Notes: generated from the letters alone by a model not told the origin. Shown: positions 1-7,384, numbered from the stretch's first letter. The stretch is DNA of 17,399 bases from Opitutia bacterium UBA953 (GCA_002293125.1 DBCR01000010.1:24228-41626), one strand, 5' to 3'. Made by a program: numbers and translations.

Positions 1-33
1 CCAAAGAAAAAGGGCGTCCCGAGGGACGCCCTT
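1..33 (-). terminator. Rho-independent terminator after glnB
   Basis: An 11-bp perfect inverted repeat (AAGGGCGTCCC at 10-20, GGGACGCCCTT at 23-33) lies 24 bases past the glnB stop codon. Read on the minus strand, the stem is followed by TTTTCTTT, a good U-tract. The plus-strand flank (CTGCTTG) has no T-run, so it should act mainly on minus-strand transcription. Confidence 0.85.
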
Positions 34-56
34 CTGCTTGCTCCGAACAGGGGGAC

Positions 57-395
57 TTAGATGGCGGCAGGGCCGCGCTCGCCGGTGCGAATGCGGATGA
101 CGTCGGTAAGACCGATCACGAAGATCTTACCGTCGCCGATCTTACCCGTCAGGGCAGCCTTGGAAATCGTGGCGATGGCCTTCTCGACCTGCTCGTCAGC
201 GACGGCGGCCTCGATCTTCACCTTGGGGAGGAAATCGACGGTGTATTCAGAACCGCGGTAGATCTCCGTGTGACCCTTCTGGCGGCCGAAGCCCTTGACT
301 TCAGTTACGGTCATACCCTCGATGCCGATTTCGGCGAGAGCGTCCTTAACTTCTTCAAGTTTGAAGGGTTTGATGATGGCGACGACGAGCTTCAT
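57..395 (-). CDS. glnB: Nitrogen regulatory protein P-II
   Basis: A trimeric signalling protein that senses 2-oxoglutarate, ATP/ADP and, through uridylylation, glutamine, and controls ammonium transport and glutamine synthetase. From the ATG at 395 it is exactly 112 residues, the usual P-II length, and begins MKLVVAIIKPFKLEEVKDAL. The T-loop carries the uridylylation motif YRGSEY with Tyr51, and the C-terminal signature TGKIGDGKIFV is intact. An upstream in-frame TTG would add 22 unrelated residues and starts inside the promoter element, so I reject it. Features are mixed: the MKLV start resembles E. coli GlnK, whereas Asp54 (VDFLP) resembles E. coli GlnB, so the name glnK is also possible. 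No Shine-Dalgarno is visible before the ATG (ACACACCACC). A candidate sigma-54 promoter at 445-460 suggests transcription under nitrogen limitation. No amtB is in the window; one could lie beyond position 1. Confidence 0.95.
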   Translation of the reverse strand: MKLVVAIIKPFKLEEVKDALAEIGIEGMTVTEVKGFGRQKGHTEIYRGSEYTVDFLPKVKIEAAVADEQVEKAIATISKAALTGKIGDGKIFVIGLTDVIRIRTGERGPAAI

Positions 396-444
396 GGTGG
401 TGTGTTTAGGTTGGGTTAGGCGTTCGGTTGAGCAAGACCACTTA

Positions 445-460
445 TGCATCACCCGTGCCA
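445..460 (-). promoter_or_regulatory. Candidate sigma-54 promoter of glnB
   Basis: On the minus strand this reads TGGCAC-GGGTG-ATGCA, against the sigma-54 consensus TGGCAC-N5-TTGCA. The GG and GC dinucleotides have the correct spacing and only one position of the core differs. Transcription would start near 434, giving a leader of about 40 bases before the glnB ATG at 395. It lies in the 89-base gap between trpF and glnB. I did not find a clear NtrC site upstream. Confidence 0.75.
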
Positions 461-484
461 AGTGCCCAGAAAGGGGGGCAGGTC

Positions 485-1135
485 TTACGATTGATTATTT
501 TTAAGCAAGACTTCCGATACGCCAGCCAGTTTTTCGGCAGATTTCAGGCCAGGTGCGACTTCTATCCCGCTATTCAGGTCAAAAAAGCCTGCTCCGGACT
601 GAGCGGCCGCGGCGATATTATCCGGGCCAAGGCCACCGGCGAGAATCCACAGGCTTTGGGGGTACTTTTGCACGAGTTTCTGGAAGCGGGTCCAGTCCGA
701 GAGCTTGCCGGTACCTCCGAAGGCATCTTTGGCATGCGCATCGTGCACGAAGCCTTCAGCGAGAGGAATGAGGTCGGCGGGCCATTCGGCGCCGTCCGCG
801 AGCTTGGGCGCCAGCCAGAGATGCTTTACGCCGAGCTGGGCGGAGAGGGCCTTGGGGTCGCACTCGTTCTTCGCCGGATCGAAGTGGGCCTGGACGATGG
901 CGAAGCCTTCCGCGATGAGCGCGGCGGCTTCAGCGACGGTCGGGTTTACGGTCACGGCGACACGCTTATCCGCCGGGATTTCGCGCAGCAGCGCCGCTCG
1001 GGCGTCGGCGGGGACGAACCGAGGTGAGCCGCTCCAGCAGTTGATGCCCAGAAAATCAGCTCCCAAAGCCAGGACCATGGTGGCGTCGGCGGTGCGGGTG
1101 ATCCCGCAGACCTTGATGCGCGCCTTGCCAATCAT
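485..1135 (-). CDS. trpF: Phosphoribosylanthranilate isomerase
   Basis: Converts N-(5'-phosphoribosyl)anthranilate to the 1-deoxyribulose form in tryptophan synthesis; cytoplasmic TIM barrel of 216 residues, a usual length. The N-terminal IKVCGITR places the catalytic Cys at residue 10, SPRFV is at 38-41, Asp132 in FVHDA is the likely general acid, GGTGKLSDW is at 140-148, and the phosphate-binding strands ILAGGLGPDNI (164-174) and FDLNSG are present. Two usually conserved spots differ: the common VQLHG motif reads VQAHFDP, and the common DVSSGVE reads DLNSGIE. The ATG overlaps the hemD stop by 4 bases (ATGA), so translation is probably coupled. No other trp gene is in the window; it travels with heme genes instead. 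Family assignment is secure; activity with the altered motifs is inferred. Confidence 0.9.
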   Translation of the reverse strand: MIGKARIKVCGITRTADATMVLALGADFLGINCWSGSPRFVPADARAALLREIPADKRVAVTVNPTVAEAAALIAEGFAIVQAHFDPAKNECDPKALSAQLGVKHLWLAPKLADGAEWPADLIPLAEGFVHDAHAKDAFGGTGKLSDWTRFQKLVQKYPQSLWILAGGLGPDNIAAAAQSGAGFFDLNSGIEVAPGLKSAEKLAGVSEVLLKNNQS

Positions 1136-1917
1136 GTGAGGGCTTCAATCACCGCGTTGCGAATAGCGATGGCGGTCGGGGCGGAAGCAGTCCCGGCCAG
1201 CGGGATACCAGCTTTGCGCAACGCATCCGCGGTCGTGGCTCCGATGGCCACGGCCTTGGGCTGGCGCGCACCGGCGTCCGGACGCAGCGAAGCGGCCTGG
1301 TGTAGGAAGGATTCCACTGCCGAAGGGCTGGCGAAGACGATGATGTCCGCACCGCGCCGGCGGAACTCAGCCGCCTCGGGCGATTCGGCGACGGACTTCT
1401 CCTCGGTGGCGTAGACTTTGATGACGTCGACGATCCCCATCGCCCCGTCGGCGAGCAGGCGCGGAAGTTCGGGGGTGTTGAGGTTGCCGGTGACGACGAG
1501 GATCTTCTGGTTCTCGACGTCGTATTTATTCATCAGCTCGCGACCGAGCGACAAGGCGTCGTTCTGCGTGGCGGTTAGGTCGCTCTCCAGGTGGTACTGG
1601 CGCAGGGCCTTCTCGGTCGCGGGTCCGAGGCACGCGAAGCGCACGCCGCCCACGGAACGGATGTCGGTGAAGCGCTCGAAGAAGCGGTCGAAGAATCCGC
1701 GCACGCCGTTGGCGCTGGTGAAGATCACCCAGTCGTATTCGCCCATGGCGTCGAGGACTTCGCTCAGGACGGTGTCATCGGGCTCGAACTTGATCTCGAG
1801 CAGCGGCAGCTCGGACACCGCCGCGCCGGCGTCGACGAGGGCGGTCTTCCAGTCGGCGCCACGTCCTTCCGGACGGGTGAGGACGACGAGGCGATCGCGG
1901 AGAGGGAGTTTGCTCAT
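1132..1917 (-). CDS. hemD: Uroporphyrinogen-III synthase
   Basis: Closes and rearranges hydroxymethylbilane to uroporphyrinogen III, the branch point to heme, siroheme and cobalamin. The 261-residue protein is poorly conserved in sequence, as is usual for HemD, but shows the family landmarks: an N-terminal VVLTRPEGRG, then PLLEI, DWVIFTSANGVRGFF near 60-75, the second-domain FASPSAVESFL, and near the C-terminus AIGATTADALRKAG followed by ASAPTA. Its start lies 2 bases after the hemC stop, and its stop overlaps trpF by 4 bases. HemC and HemD act in consecutive steps, and the order here supports the call. It is not fused to a uroporphyrinogen methyltransferase as in some bacteria. No Shine-Dalgarno is visible. 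Confidence 0.92.
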   Translation of the reverse strand: MSKLPLRDRLVVLTRPEGRGADWKTALVDAGAAVSELPLLEIKFEPDDTVLSEVLDAMGEYDWVIFTSANGVRGFFDRFFERFTDIRSVGGVRFACLGPATEKALRQYHLESDLTATQNDALSLGRELMNKYDVENQKILVVTGNLNTPELPRLLADGAMGIVDVIKVYATEEKSVAESPEAAEFRRRGADIIVFASPSAVESFLHQAASLRPDAGARQPKAVAIGATTADALRKAGIPLAGTASAPTAIAIRNAVIEALT

Positions 1918-1919
1918 GT

Positions 1920-2774
1920 TCAGCGGGGCAGGATCTGGCGGAGGATGTCGTCGGCCAAGGCGGAGGCCGCGGCAAGGTCGGTGACGGGGAAAGCGAAGTC
2001 GCGGAAACCGAAGTCAGCGCGGAAAAGGTGCACACGACCCGCGACATGGTGGCACGCGAACGCGGTGTGGCAGCCTTCGCCGAGCTTGGCGAGGAATAGG
2101 CGTTCGACGGTCACCGAATAGGTCGTGGCGGCGCAGCCTGCGGCGACATACTGCGCGATATCGGCGGAACGGGATTGGAGCGCGACGGCTCCCTGGCCGG
2201 CGGCGGGGACCATATCGGTGAGGGCGACGGGCTCGAACGAAAGACCGGGCCACTCCTTGATGCCGAGGCGGTCGAGTCCGGAGGCGGCGAGGTAGGAGGC
2301 GTCGGCATCGCCGTTGGCGAGCTTCTTCAGGCGCGTGTCGACGTTGCCGCGTAGTTCGATCCACTGAGCTTGCGGGAAGGCGAGGGCGCCCTGAGTGCGA
2401 CGGCGCGGGCTACCGGTGGCGATGAGCTTCGGGTTGGCGATCTCACTGCGGCGCACGAGCACGTCGCGCGCGTCCTGGCGCTGCAGGCAGACGGCGATGG
2501 CGAGGCCGGCCGGCATTTCGGTCGGAAGGTCTTTCGAACTGTGGATGGCGAGGTCGGCTTCGCCCCGGAGCAAGGCCTGCTCGAGTTCGGCGGTGAAGAG
2601 GCCTTTGCCGCCTTGCTTCTCGAGTGACCAGCTCGCCTGTCGGTCGCCGGTCGTGGTCAGGATGCGGATCTCCGTCGGCCGGCCGAGCGCCGCCTGCAGG
2701 CGAGCGGCCGCGTCGTGCGTCTGCTGGAGGGCCAGCGGGCTACCGCGGGTGACGATGACGATGGGGCCGGACAT
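1920..2774 (-). CDS. hemC: Hydroxymethylbilane synthase (porphobilinogen deaminase)
   Basis: Polymerises four porphobilinogens into hydroxymethylbilane on a covalently bound dipyrromethane cofactor. Landmarks in order: TRGSPLALQQ (9-18), TTGDR (41-45), GGKGLFT (55-61), LAIHSSKDLPTE (75-86) with catalytic Asp82, DARDVL, TGSPRRRTQ (120-128, for the usual TSSLRRxxQ), RGNVDTRLKKL (142-152), AASGLDRLG, PAAGQGAVALQ (190-200), and LGEGCHTAFA with the cofactor-carrying Cys235. At 284 residues it is somewhat shorter than the usual ~310, mainly in the C-terminal domain. It stands 9 bases after the small membrane protein gene and 2 bases before hemD, so hemC-hemD-trpF look like one transcript. No Shine-Dalgarno is visible. 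Confidence 0.95.
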   Translation of the reverse strand: MSGPIVIVTRGSPLALQQTHDAAARLQAALGRPTEIRILTTTGDRQASWSLEKQGGKGLFTAELEQALLRGEADLAIHSSKDLPTEMPAGLAIAVCLQRQDARDVLVRRSEIANPKLIATGSPRRRTQGALAFPQAQWIELRGNVDTRLKKLANGDADASYLAASGLDRLGIKEWPGLSFEPVALTDMVPAAGQGAVALQSRSADIAQYVAAGCAATTYSVTVERLFLAKLGEGCHTAFACHHVAGRVHLFRADFGFRDFAFPVTDLAAASALADDILRQILPR

Positions 2775-2783
2775 GACGAAAGA

Positions 2784-3161
2784 TTAGCTCGGGCGGATGA
2801 GCCAGAGTACTCCCCAGGCGGCGGGGATGGCGAGGTTGCCGACGAGGAGGATGGTGGCGGCGACCCTCAGGAGGTCCCAAGGGCGATTCAGCGTGGCTTG
2901 GACGGCGATGACCGCGCCGCAGAGCGCGACGGGGATACCCATGCCGACGCCGAGCCAGACCACACGGTCGTAAGGGTCTGCGACGAGGCCGAGGAAGACC
3001 TCAGCGCCGCGGTAGGTCAGAAGCGTGGCGGCGTACAGGGCGCCGCCGGAGAGGAACAAGGAGAACGCCTGGACGACGCCATAGGCGCGGGAGTCGTCTT
3101 CGGTGAGTTCGTTCGGCACGCCGTCAGCAAAGACAGCCCATGCAGGACTTCCAAGTTTCAA
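2784..3161 (-). CDS. Small membrane protein of unknown function
   Basis: I do not recognise this family. The open frame encodes up to 125 residues with about three hydrophobic segments: around VVQAFSLFLSGGALYAATLL, then WLGVGMGIPVALCGAVIAV, then LRVAATILLVGNLAIPAAWG near the C-terminus. It is therefore probably an inner-membrane protein. The start is uncertain: no ATG precedes the first segment. A TTG at 3161 gives 125 residues but lies immediately beside a strong hairpin; a GTG at 3117-3119 gives 111 residues starting VPNELTEDD and keeps all hydrophobic segments. It sits between the symporter gene and hemC, with 9 bases to hemC, so it probably shares the hem transcript. No catalytic or binding motif is visible. 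Confidence 0.6.
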   Translation of the reverse strand: MKLGSPAWAVFADGVPNELTEDDSRAYGVVQAFSLFLSGGALYAATLLTYRGAEVFLGLVADPYDRVVWLGVGMGIPVALCGAVIAVQATLNRPWDLLRVAATILLVGNLAIPAAWGVLWLIRPS

Positions 3162-3163
3162 GT

Positions 3164-3194
3164 TTCCCGGGGGCGGAATAATCCGCCCCGGGAA
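3164..3194 (-). terminator. Strong GC hairpin after the symporter gene
   Basis: An inverted repeat of 13 pairs with one extra G in the left arm (TTCCCGGGGGCGGA, loop ATAA, TCCGCCCCGGGAA) lies 6 bases past the symporter stop. On the minus strand it is followed by AACTTGAAACTTGG, which is not a proper U-tract. It may be a partial terminator or a transcript-stabilising stem rather than a full terminator. Confidence 0.5.
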
Positions 3195-3200
3195 TCTTGA

Positions 3201-4973
3201 TCAGTGACCGCCGAGGCCTTCGTGTTCCTTGATGTATTCCTGCTTCAGGCCCAAGGCTTCCGGGGCATGCAGGACGAGCATCTTCATGCGGACGTCGGCG
3301 GGGACCGTCGAAGCCGTGGCCTTCGAGACCACGATCATCAGGATGATCGACAGCGGTACGGCCCAGATGGCGGGTTGTTCGCAGAGGATGCGCACGAGCG
3401 GGTTCGCGACCCAGAAGTCGGCCAACGACTGCACGGCGTAGACGTCGGACAGCGTGGTGAGGGTGATCGCCCCGAGGGCCATGAGGCCGCCGACGAGCAT
3501 GCCGGTGGCCGCGCCTTTCATCGTCATGCCGCGCCACCACACGCTCATGAAGAGCAAGGGGAAGTAGCTGGCCGCCGCGATGGCGAAGGCCTGGCCGACG
3601 AGGTAGTTGATGTTGAGCTTCTCGACCTGCGTACCGAGGCCGACGGAGACCACGCCGATGATGACGGCGGCCCACTTGAACGCCTTGAGGCGCTGTTCGG
3701 GGGATGATTCGGGCTTCAGCATGCGACCGTAGATGTCATGCGCCAGGGCGCTGGACATGGAGACGAGCAGTCCGGAGAAGGTGGACATGAATGCGGCGAA
3801 GGCGCCCGCGCACGTGATGCCCGAGAGGACCGAGCCGAGGAGCGGGTAATCGCGGCCGGCGAGCAGCGTGGGCAGTTCGAGCACGACCTTATCGGTGCCC
3901 TTGGAGCCGATCGCGTCATAGAGTTCCGGCATGAGCGACCGACCGATGACGCCGTAGATGGGCGGGAAGACGTAGAAGACCCCGATCAGGATCATCACCC
4001 ACATCGTGGTACGCTTCGCGGCGACGCCGTCCGGGTTGGTGTAGAAGCGGACGAGGATGTGCGGCAGACCGGCGGTGCCGCAGACGAGCGCGATGATCAG
4101 CGAGTAGGTGTAGAGGAGGGAGTACGGCTTCTTGTTCGCCTCGAGCGCGGTTTTCTCTTCAGGGGTCTTGGCGGCCTTGATGGCGTTGTCGACGGCCTTG
4201 GTGGTCAGGCTGCCGAACGGCGCGATCCACTGTTCGTCCTTCGGCGCCTTGGCCGTGAGGGCCTTGCGCTCGATGCCCGCAGGGGCGGCGGCGACGGTTT
4301 CCTGGGCGGTCTTATTGGCTTCGAGGTGCTGCTGGTAATGGCCGACGACGGAGGCCAGCACGAAGATCGGGATAGTGATGGCGAAGACCTTGAGCCAATA
4401 CTGGAAGGCCTGGACGAGCGTGATGCCCTTCATGCCGCCGAGCGACACGTTGAGGGTGATGACCGCGCCGACGACGATGACGCCGACGGAATAGTGCAGT
4501 CCCGGGAAGATGTAGGCGAGCGTGGTGCCGGCGCCTTTCATCTGGGGCATGGTGTAGAAGAAGCCGATGAACAGGACGAAGCAGACGGCGATCTTGCGGA
4601 ACAACGGCGAGTCATAGCGGCCTTCGGCGAAGTCCGGGATGGTGTAGGCGCCGAAGCGACGCAGCGGACCGGCGATGAAGAGCAGGAGGAAGAGGTAGCC
4701 GCACGCGTAACAGACGGGATACCAGAGCGCGTCGTAGCCGTTGAGCATCACCATGCCCGCGACGCCCATGAAGGACGCGGCGGAGAGGTACTCGCCCGAG
4801 ATGGCGGAGGCGTTCCAACCGACGGAGACCGAGCGGCCCGCGACGAAGAAGTCGCCGGCGCTCTTGGATTTTCCGGCGGTCCAGAAGCCCATGCCGACGG
4901 TGATGACGACGGTGACGAGGGAGCAGATGGCGATCCAGGGATCGATGCCGGCGGCGGCGAGGAGGGCGTTCAT
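3201..4973 (-). CDS. actP: Sodium:solute symporter, ActP (acetate permease) type
   Basis: An inner-membrane cation-coupled carrier of the SSS family, closest in appearance to the acetate/glycolate permease ActP (YjcG). At 590 residues it is a little longer than E. coli ActP (about 549). Family features: GDFFVAGRSVS (40-50), ISGEYLSAASFMGVAGM (58-74) in an early helix, YTIPDFAEGRY (110-120), QMKGAGTTLAY, the conserved CGTAGLPHILVRFYT (298-312), and about 13 hydrophobic helices. An Ala/Lys-rich hydrophilic loop at roughly residues 211-283 accounts for the extra length. The ATG is 1 base after the stop of the DUF485 gene, the usual YjcH-ActP pairing. Acetate is the most likely substrate by family; other short monocarboxylates cannot be excluded from sequence. 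No acetyl-CoA synthetase gene lies nearby. Confidence 0.85.
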   Translation of the reverse strand: MNALLAAAGIDPWIAICSLVTVVITVGMGFWTAGKSKSAGDFFVAGRSVSVGWNASAISGEYLSAASFMGVAGMVMLNGYDALWYPVCYACGYLFLLLFIAGPLRRFGAYTIPDFAEGRYDSPLFRKIAVCFVLFIGFFYTMPQMKGAGTTLAYIFPGLHYSVGVIVVGAVITLNVSLGGMKGITLVQAFQYWLKVFAITIPIFVLASVVGHYQQHLEANKTAQETVAAAPAGIERKALTAKAPKDEQWIAPFGSLTTKAVDNAIKAAKTPEEKTALEANKKPYSLLYTYSLIIALVCGTAGLPHILVRFYTNPDGVAAKRTTMWVMILIGVFYVFPPIYGVIGRSLMPELYDAIGSKGTDKVVLELPTLLAGRDYPLLGSVLSGITCAGAFAAFMSTFSGLLVSMSSALAHDIYGRMLKPESSPEQRLKAFKWAAVIIGVVSVGLGTQVEKLNINYLVGQAFAIAAASYFPLLFMSVWWRGMTMKGAATGMLVGGLMALGAITLTTLSDVYAVQSLADFWVANPLVRILCEQPAIWAVPLSIILMIVVSKATASTVPADVRMKMLVLHAPEALGLKQEYIKEHEGLGGH

Positions 4974-4974
4974 G

Positions 4975-5286
4975 TTACTTGTTCATGCCGTCCAAGGCGG
5001 CTTTGGCTTCGGCGTCCTCGAGCGCGATGGAGCGCTTGATGAAGACATAGGAGATGATCCACACGAAGGGGAAGAAGAGCACGCCGAGGATCAACCACGT
5101 GAGCGTGAAGCCGAACACGCGCTGGGCCATGAACTCCGGCTGTAAGTAGTTCAGCAAGGGCAGGGCGACGAGCGCGACGACGAAGCACAGCGCGCAGGCG
5201 ATGGAGAGCTTGAGCTGGTCGCGCATGAGGCGCGCCAGGAACGCATCCGAATGGATGGAATCAGGGGTGGAGGGGGACTCACGCAT
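4975..5286 (-). CDS. DUF485 (YjcH-like) small membrane protein
   Basis: A small inner-membrane protein of the DUF485 family, which commonly precedes and accompanies actP; its exact role in transport is not settled. From the ATG at 5286 it has 103 residues: a hydrophilic N-terminus ending FLARLMRDQLKL, a first hydrophobic helix (SIACALCFVVALVALPLL), a short loop with LQPEFMAQRVFG, a second helix (TLTWLILGVLFFPFVWIIS) followed by YVFIKRS, and a charged tail. A TTG at 5310 would add eight residues (MHGLLPPP) that look unlike the family, so the ATG is preferred. The base before the start is a run of C (CCACCCCCC) with no Shine-Dalgarno. It is divergent from the TonB receptor gene, with about 100 bases between. 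Confidence 0.8.
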   Translation of the reverse strand: MRESPSTPDSIHSDAFLARLMRDQLKLSIACALCFVVALVALPLLNYLQPEFMAQRVFGFTLTWLILGVLFFPFVWIISYVFIKRSIALEDAEAKAALDGMNK

Positions 5287-5299
5287 GGGGGGTGGCAGT

Positions 5300-5323
5300 A
5301 GTCCGTGCAATTATCCGCGGACT
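5300..5323. promoter_or_regulatory. Imperfect palindrome in the divergent gap
   Basis: AGTCCG at 5300-5305 pairs with CGGACT at 5318-5323, extendable inward by a G-T and a G-C pair. It lies just upstream of the DUF485-actP start and could be an operator or leader hairpin for that pair. No other evidence supports a function. Confidence 0.3.
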
Positions 5324-5349
5324 GCAAACCCGATGATTCCCCCTTGCTG

Positions 5350-5380
5350 TTCCTTTTTGCAACTGTATTGCAATAAGGAA
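5350..5380. promoter_or_regulatory. 31-bp palindromic operator candidate before the TonB receptor
   Basis: Two 13-base arms, TTCCTTTTTGCAA (5350-5362) and TTGCAATAAGGAA (5368-5380), are inverted repeats matching at 12 of 13 positions around a 5-base centre CTGTA. It ends 9 bases before the receptor ATG. A -35-like TTGCTG (5344-5349) precedes it and a weak -10-like TATTGC (5366-5371) lies inside, so a bound protein would block transcription. The AAGGAA at its right end is also the likely Shine-Dalgarno. AT-rich dyads of this kind are typical of Fur-family regulators (Fur, Zur, Mur); which one, if any, is inference. Confidence 0.6.
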
Positions 5381-5389
5381 ACCCCGCCA

Positions 5390-7384
5390 ATGAGCCCCTT
5401 CCACACCGCCTTTCTCCTCGCCGCCGCCACGCTCACCGTCTCCGCGCAAGAGCCCGCCCCGCAGAAGCTCAAGCCTGTCGTAATCAAGGGCTCGGCTATC
5501 GGCGGCGAAATCACCGCGGTCACGCCTCCCCTGCGACTCAGCGGCGCCGGGCTGGAGGCCCTTTCGGCAACCACTCTTGGCGATGTGCTCGCCGACATCC
5601 CCGGCGTGGCCTCGAGTTACTTCGGTCCTAACTCGGGCCGCCCAGTGATCCGCGGTCTCGAAGGCGATCGCCTGAAGATCGCCCAGAACGGTACGAGCAG
5701 CCTCGATGCTTCGAGCGCGAGTCCCGATCACGCGGTGAGCCTCGATCCGCTGACGATCCGCGAGGTGCAGGTGCTACGCGGCCCGGCTGCCTTGCTCTAT
5801 AGCTCGAGCATCCTCGGTGGCGTGGTGAACGTGATCGATAACCGCATCCCGGTCGAACGACTGCCCCGTGCGTTCACGCTCTTTGGTCGCGCGGGTTCGG
5901 CCGACGGGCTCCGTTCGCTCTCGGCCCTGGCCGAAGGCAGCGCAGGCGACTTCGCCTTCCATCTCGACGGCTTCACGAAGTCGACGACTGACCTCTCCAC
6001 GCCGATCGGCCGCATCGCCGATACGGCCAGCGACAGCCAGGGCGCTGGCTTCGGCGTCTCGCGCGTCGGCCCGTCTGGTTATGTCGGGCTTTCCTATTCC
6101 GGACTGGACTCGACCTATGGCGTCACCGAGCCGGGCGTCGAGATCGGCCTGCGTCAACGCCGCTGGGACCTGGCGTGCTCAGTCAACGCGCCGGCCGCGG
6201 CGTTGAAGTCCGTCAGCTACAAGCTCGGCGTCTCCGACTACGAACACTCCGAGTTCGATGGCGGCGTCGCGGGCAGCACTTTCACCAATCAGGGCTGGGA
6301 TGCACGCGTCGACTTCGAACTGACGAAGATCGGCGCCCTTGAAGGCGTCGTGGGCGTGCAGTCCGGCCGCTTCGATTTCGCGGTGACCGGTGACGAAGCC
6401 TTCCTGCCGAACACGCGCAACGCCAACGACGCGCTCTTCGGCTCGTTCGTCCAGTCGCTCTCGACTGACTCCCGTCTCCGTTATGGTTTCCGCGTCGAGT
6501 CCGCCAAGGTGTCCGCCGACGCGTGGACGCACGAAGGCCTCGTAAGCAATCCCGCCGCCGCTTCCGCTTCGTTCACGCCGGCGAGCCTGGCGCTGGCTTG
6601 GGTCAAGGACCTGAACGCCCAGTGGTCGACCACGCTCAGCCTGACCCGCACCGAACGCGCCCCTAACTTCCAGGAGCTCTACGCCGATGGCCCGCACATG
6701 GGCACCGACGCCTATGAGGTCGGCGATCGCACGCTGGGCAAGGAGAAGGGCGTCGGACTCGAGCTCGAACTCGCCAAGACGCGCGGCACGATCTCGGGTA
6801 GCTTCTCGGTCTACTACAATCGTTTCAGTTCCTTCATCGCCCAGCAGGCGAACGGCTTCGGGCCTGATCTGACCGGGCGCGCCACACCCGGCCCGAATTA
6901 CTCCTCCGGCGTCGACCAGCTCGCACGCCATGACTTCGTCTCCGTGCCAGCGGACTTCTATGGCGCCGAAGCGAAGGTGAACTTCCAGCTGCAGGACGAG
7001 GCGACCTCGAAGCACGGGCTCGAGTTCTTCGGCGACTCCCTCCGCGCCTCGAACCGCGACACTTCCGAAGCGCTCCCGCGCATCTCGCCCGGCCGCGTCG
7101 GCGCGGCCTTGCACGGTTTGCAGTCGGGCTGGTCTTGGCGCCTGGACGCCACTTATCACCTCGCGCAGGACCGCTTCGCGACGGATGAGACCCCGACGGC
7201 AGGTTACACGATGGTCGGCGCCAGTTTCGGCCACGACTTCCAATTCGCCGGCGCCCCCGCCCGCTTCACGCTCCGCCTCACGAACCTCTTCGATGTCGAA
7301 GCCCGTAACGCCTCCTCCTTCATCAAGGATGCCTTGCCGTTACCGGGTCGTGGACTAGAAGCATGTCTGAAGCTGAGCTTCTGA
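5390..7384 (+). CDS. TonB-dependent outer-membrane receptor, ZnuD-like
   Basis: An outer-membrane ligand-gated channel of 664 residues. The signal peptide is MSPFHTAFLLAAATLTVSA, cut before QEP; a TonB-box-like PVVIKG is at 29-34; the plug domain spans about 50-155; the rest is a barrel ending in the expected C-terminal Phe. The plug contains SPDHAVSLDP (111-120) and VLRGPAALLY, and ends GGVVNVIDNRIP; barrel landmarks are SDYEHSEFDGG (282-292), GDEAFLP, YADGPHMGTDAYEVGD (431-446) and FIKDALPLPGR near the end. These patterns recall the ZnuD zinc-receptor group. From memory, an Asp-His pair in the ZnuD plug binds zinc; Asp113-His114 may correspond. The receptor lacks the His-rich loops of some ZnuD proteins, so another metal or metallophore is possible. 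The start at 5390 was chosen for its signal peptide and AAGGAA site, although the frame stays open further upstream. The next gene, tonB, overlaps by 22 bases. Confidence 0.85.
   Translation: MSPFHTAFLLAAATLTVSAQEPAPQKLKPVVIKGSAIGGEITAVTPPLRLSGAGLEALSATTLGDVLADIPGVASSYFGPNSGRPVIRGLEGDRLKIAQNGTSSLDASSASPDHAVSLDPLTIREVQVLRGPAALLYSSSILGGVVNVIDNRIPVERLPRAFTLFGRAGSADGLRSLSALAEGSAGDFAFHLDGFTKSTTDLSTPIGRIADTASDSQGAGFGVSRVGPSGYVGLSYSGLDSTYGVTEPGVEIGLRQRRWDLACSVNAPAAALKSVSYKLGVSDYEHSEFDGGVAGSTFTNQGWDARVDFELTKIGALEGVVGVQSGRFDFAVTGDEAFLPNTRNANDALFGSFVQSLSTDSRLRYGFRVESAKVSADAWTHEGLVSNPAAASASFTPASLALAWVKDLNAQWSTTLSLTRTERAPNFQELYADGPHMGTDAYEVGDRTLGKEKGVGLELELAKTRGTISGSFSVYYNRFSSFIAQQANGFGPDLTGRATPGPNYSSGVDQLARHDFVSVPADFYGAEAKVNFQLQDEATSKHGLEFFGDSLRASNRDTSEALPRISPGRVGAALHGLQSGWSWRLDATYHLAQDRFATDETPTAGYTMVGASFGHDFQFAGAPARFTLRLTNLFDVEARNASSFIKDALPLPGRGLEACLKLSF

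Noticed and set aside
396..461. N-terminal extension of glnB to a TTG at 461
   Set aside because: Adds 22 residues absent from P-II proteins and starts inside the sigma-54-like element; the ATG at 395 gives the standard 112 residues.
3738..5039. A long open frame (433 codons) on the plus strand opposite the symporter gene
   Set aside because: It is antisense to a clear ActP gene, its protein is dominated by Asp/Glu/Gly/Arg with no domain, and such frames are expected in GC-rich coding DNA.
5201..5389. N-terminal extension of the receptor to 5201
   Set aside because: The extra 63 residues are Cys/Pro/Arg-rich, overlap the divergent DUF485 gene and would bury a good signal peptide starting at 5390.
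6179..7243. A 354-codon minus-strand open frame opposite the TonB receptor
   Set aside because: Antisense to a receptor with clear plug and barrel motifs; composition typical of a shadow frame.
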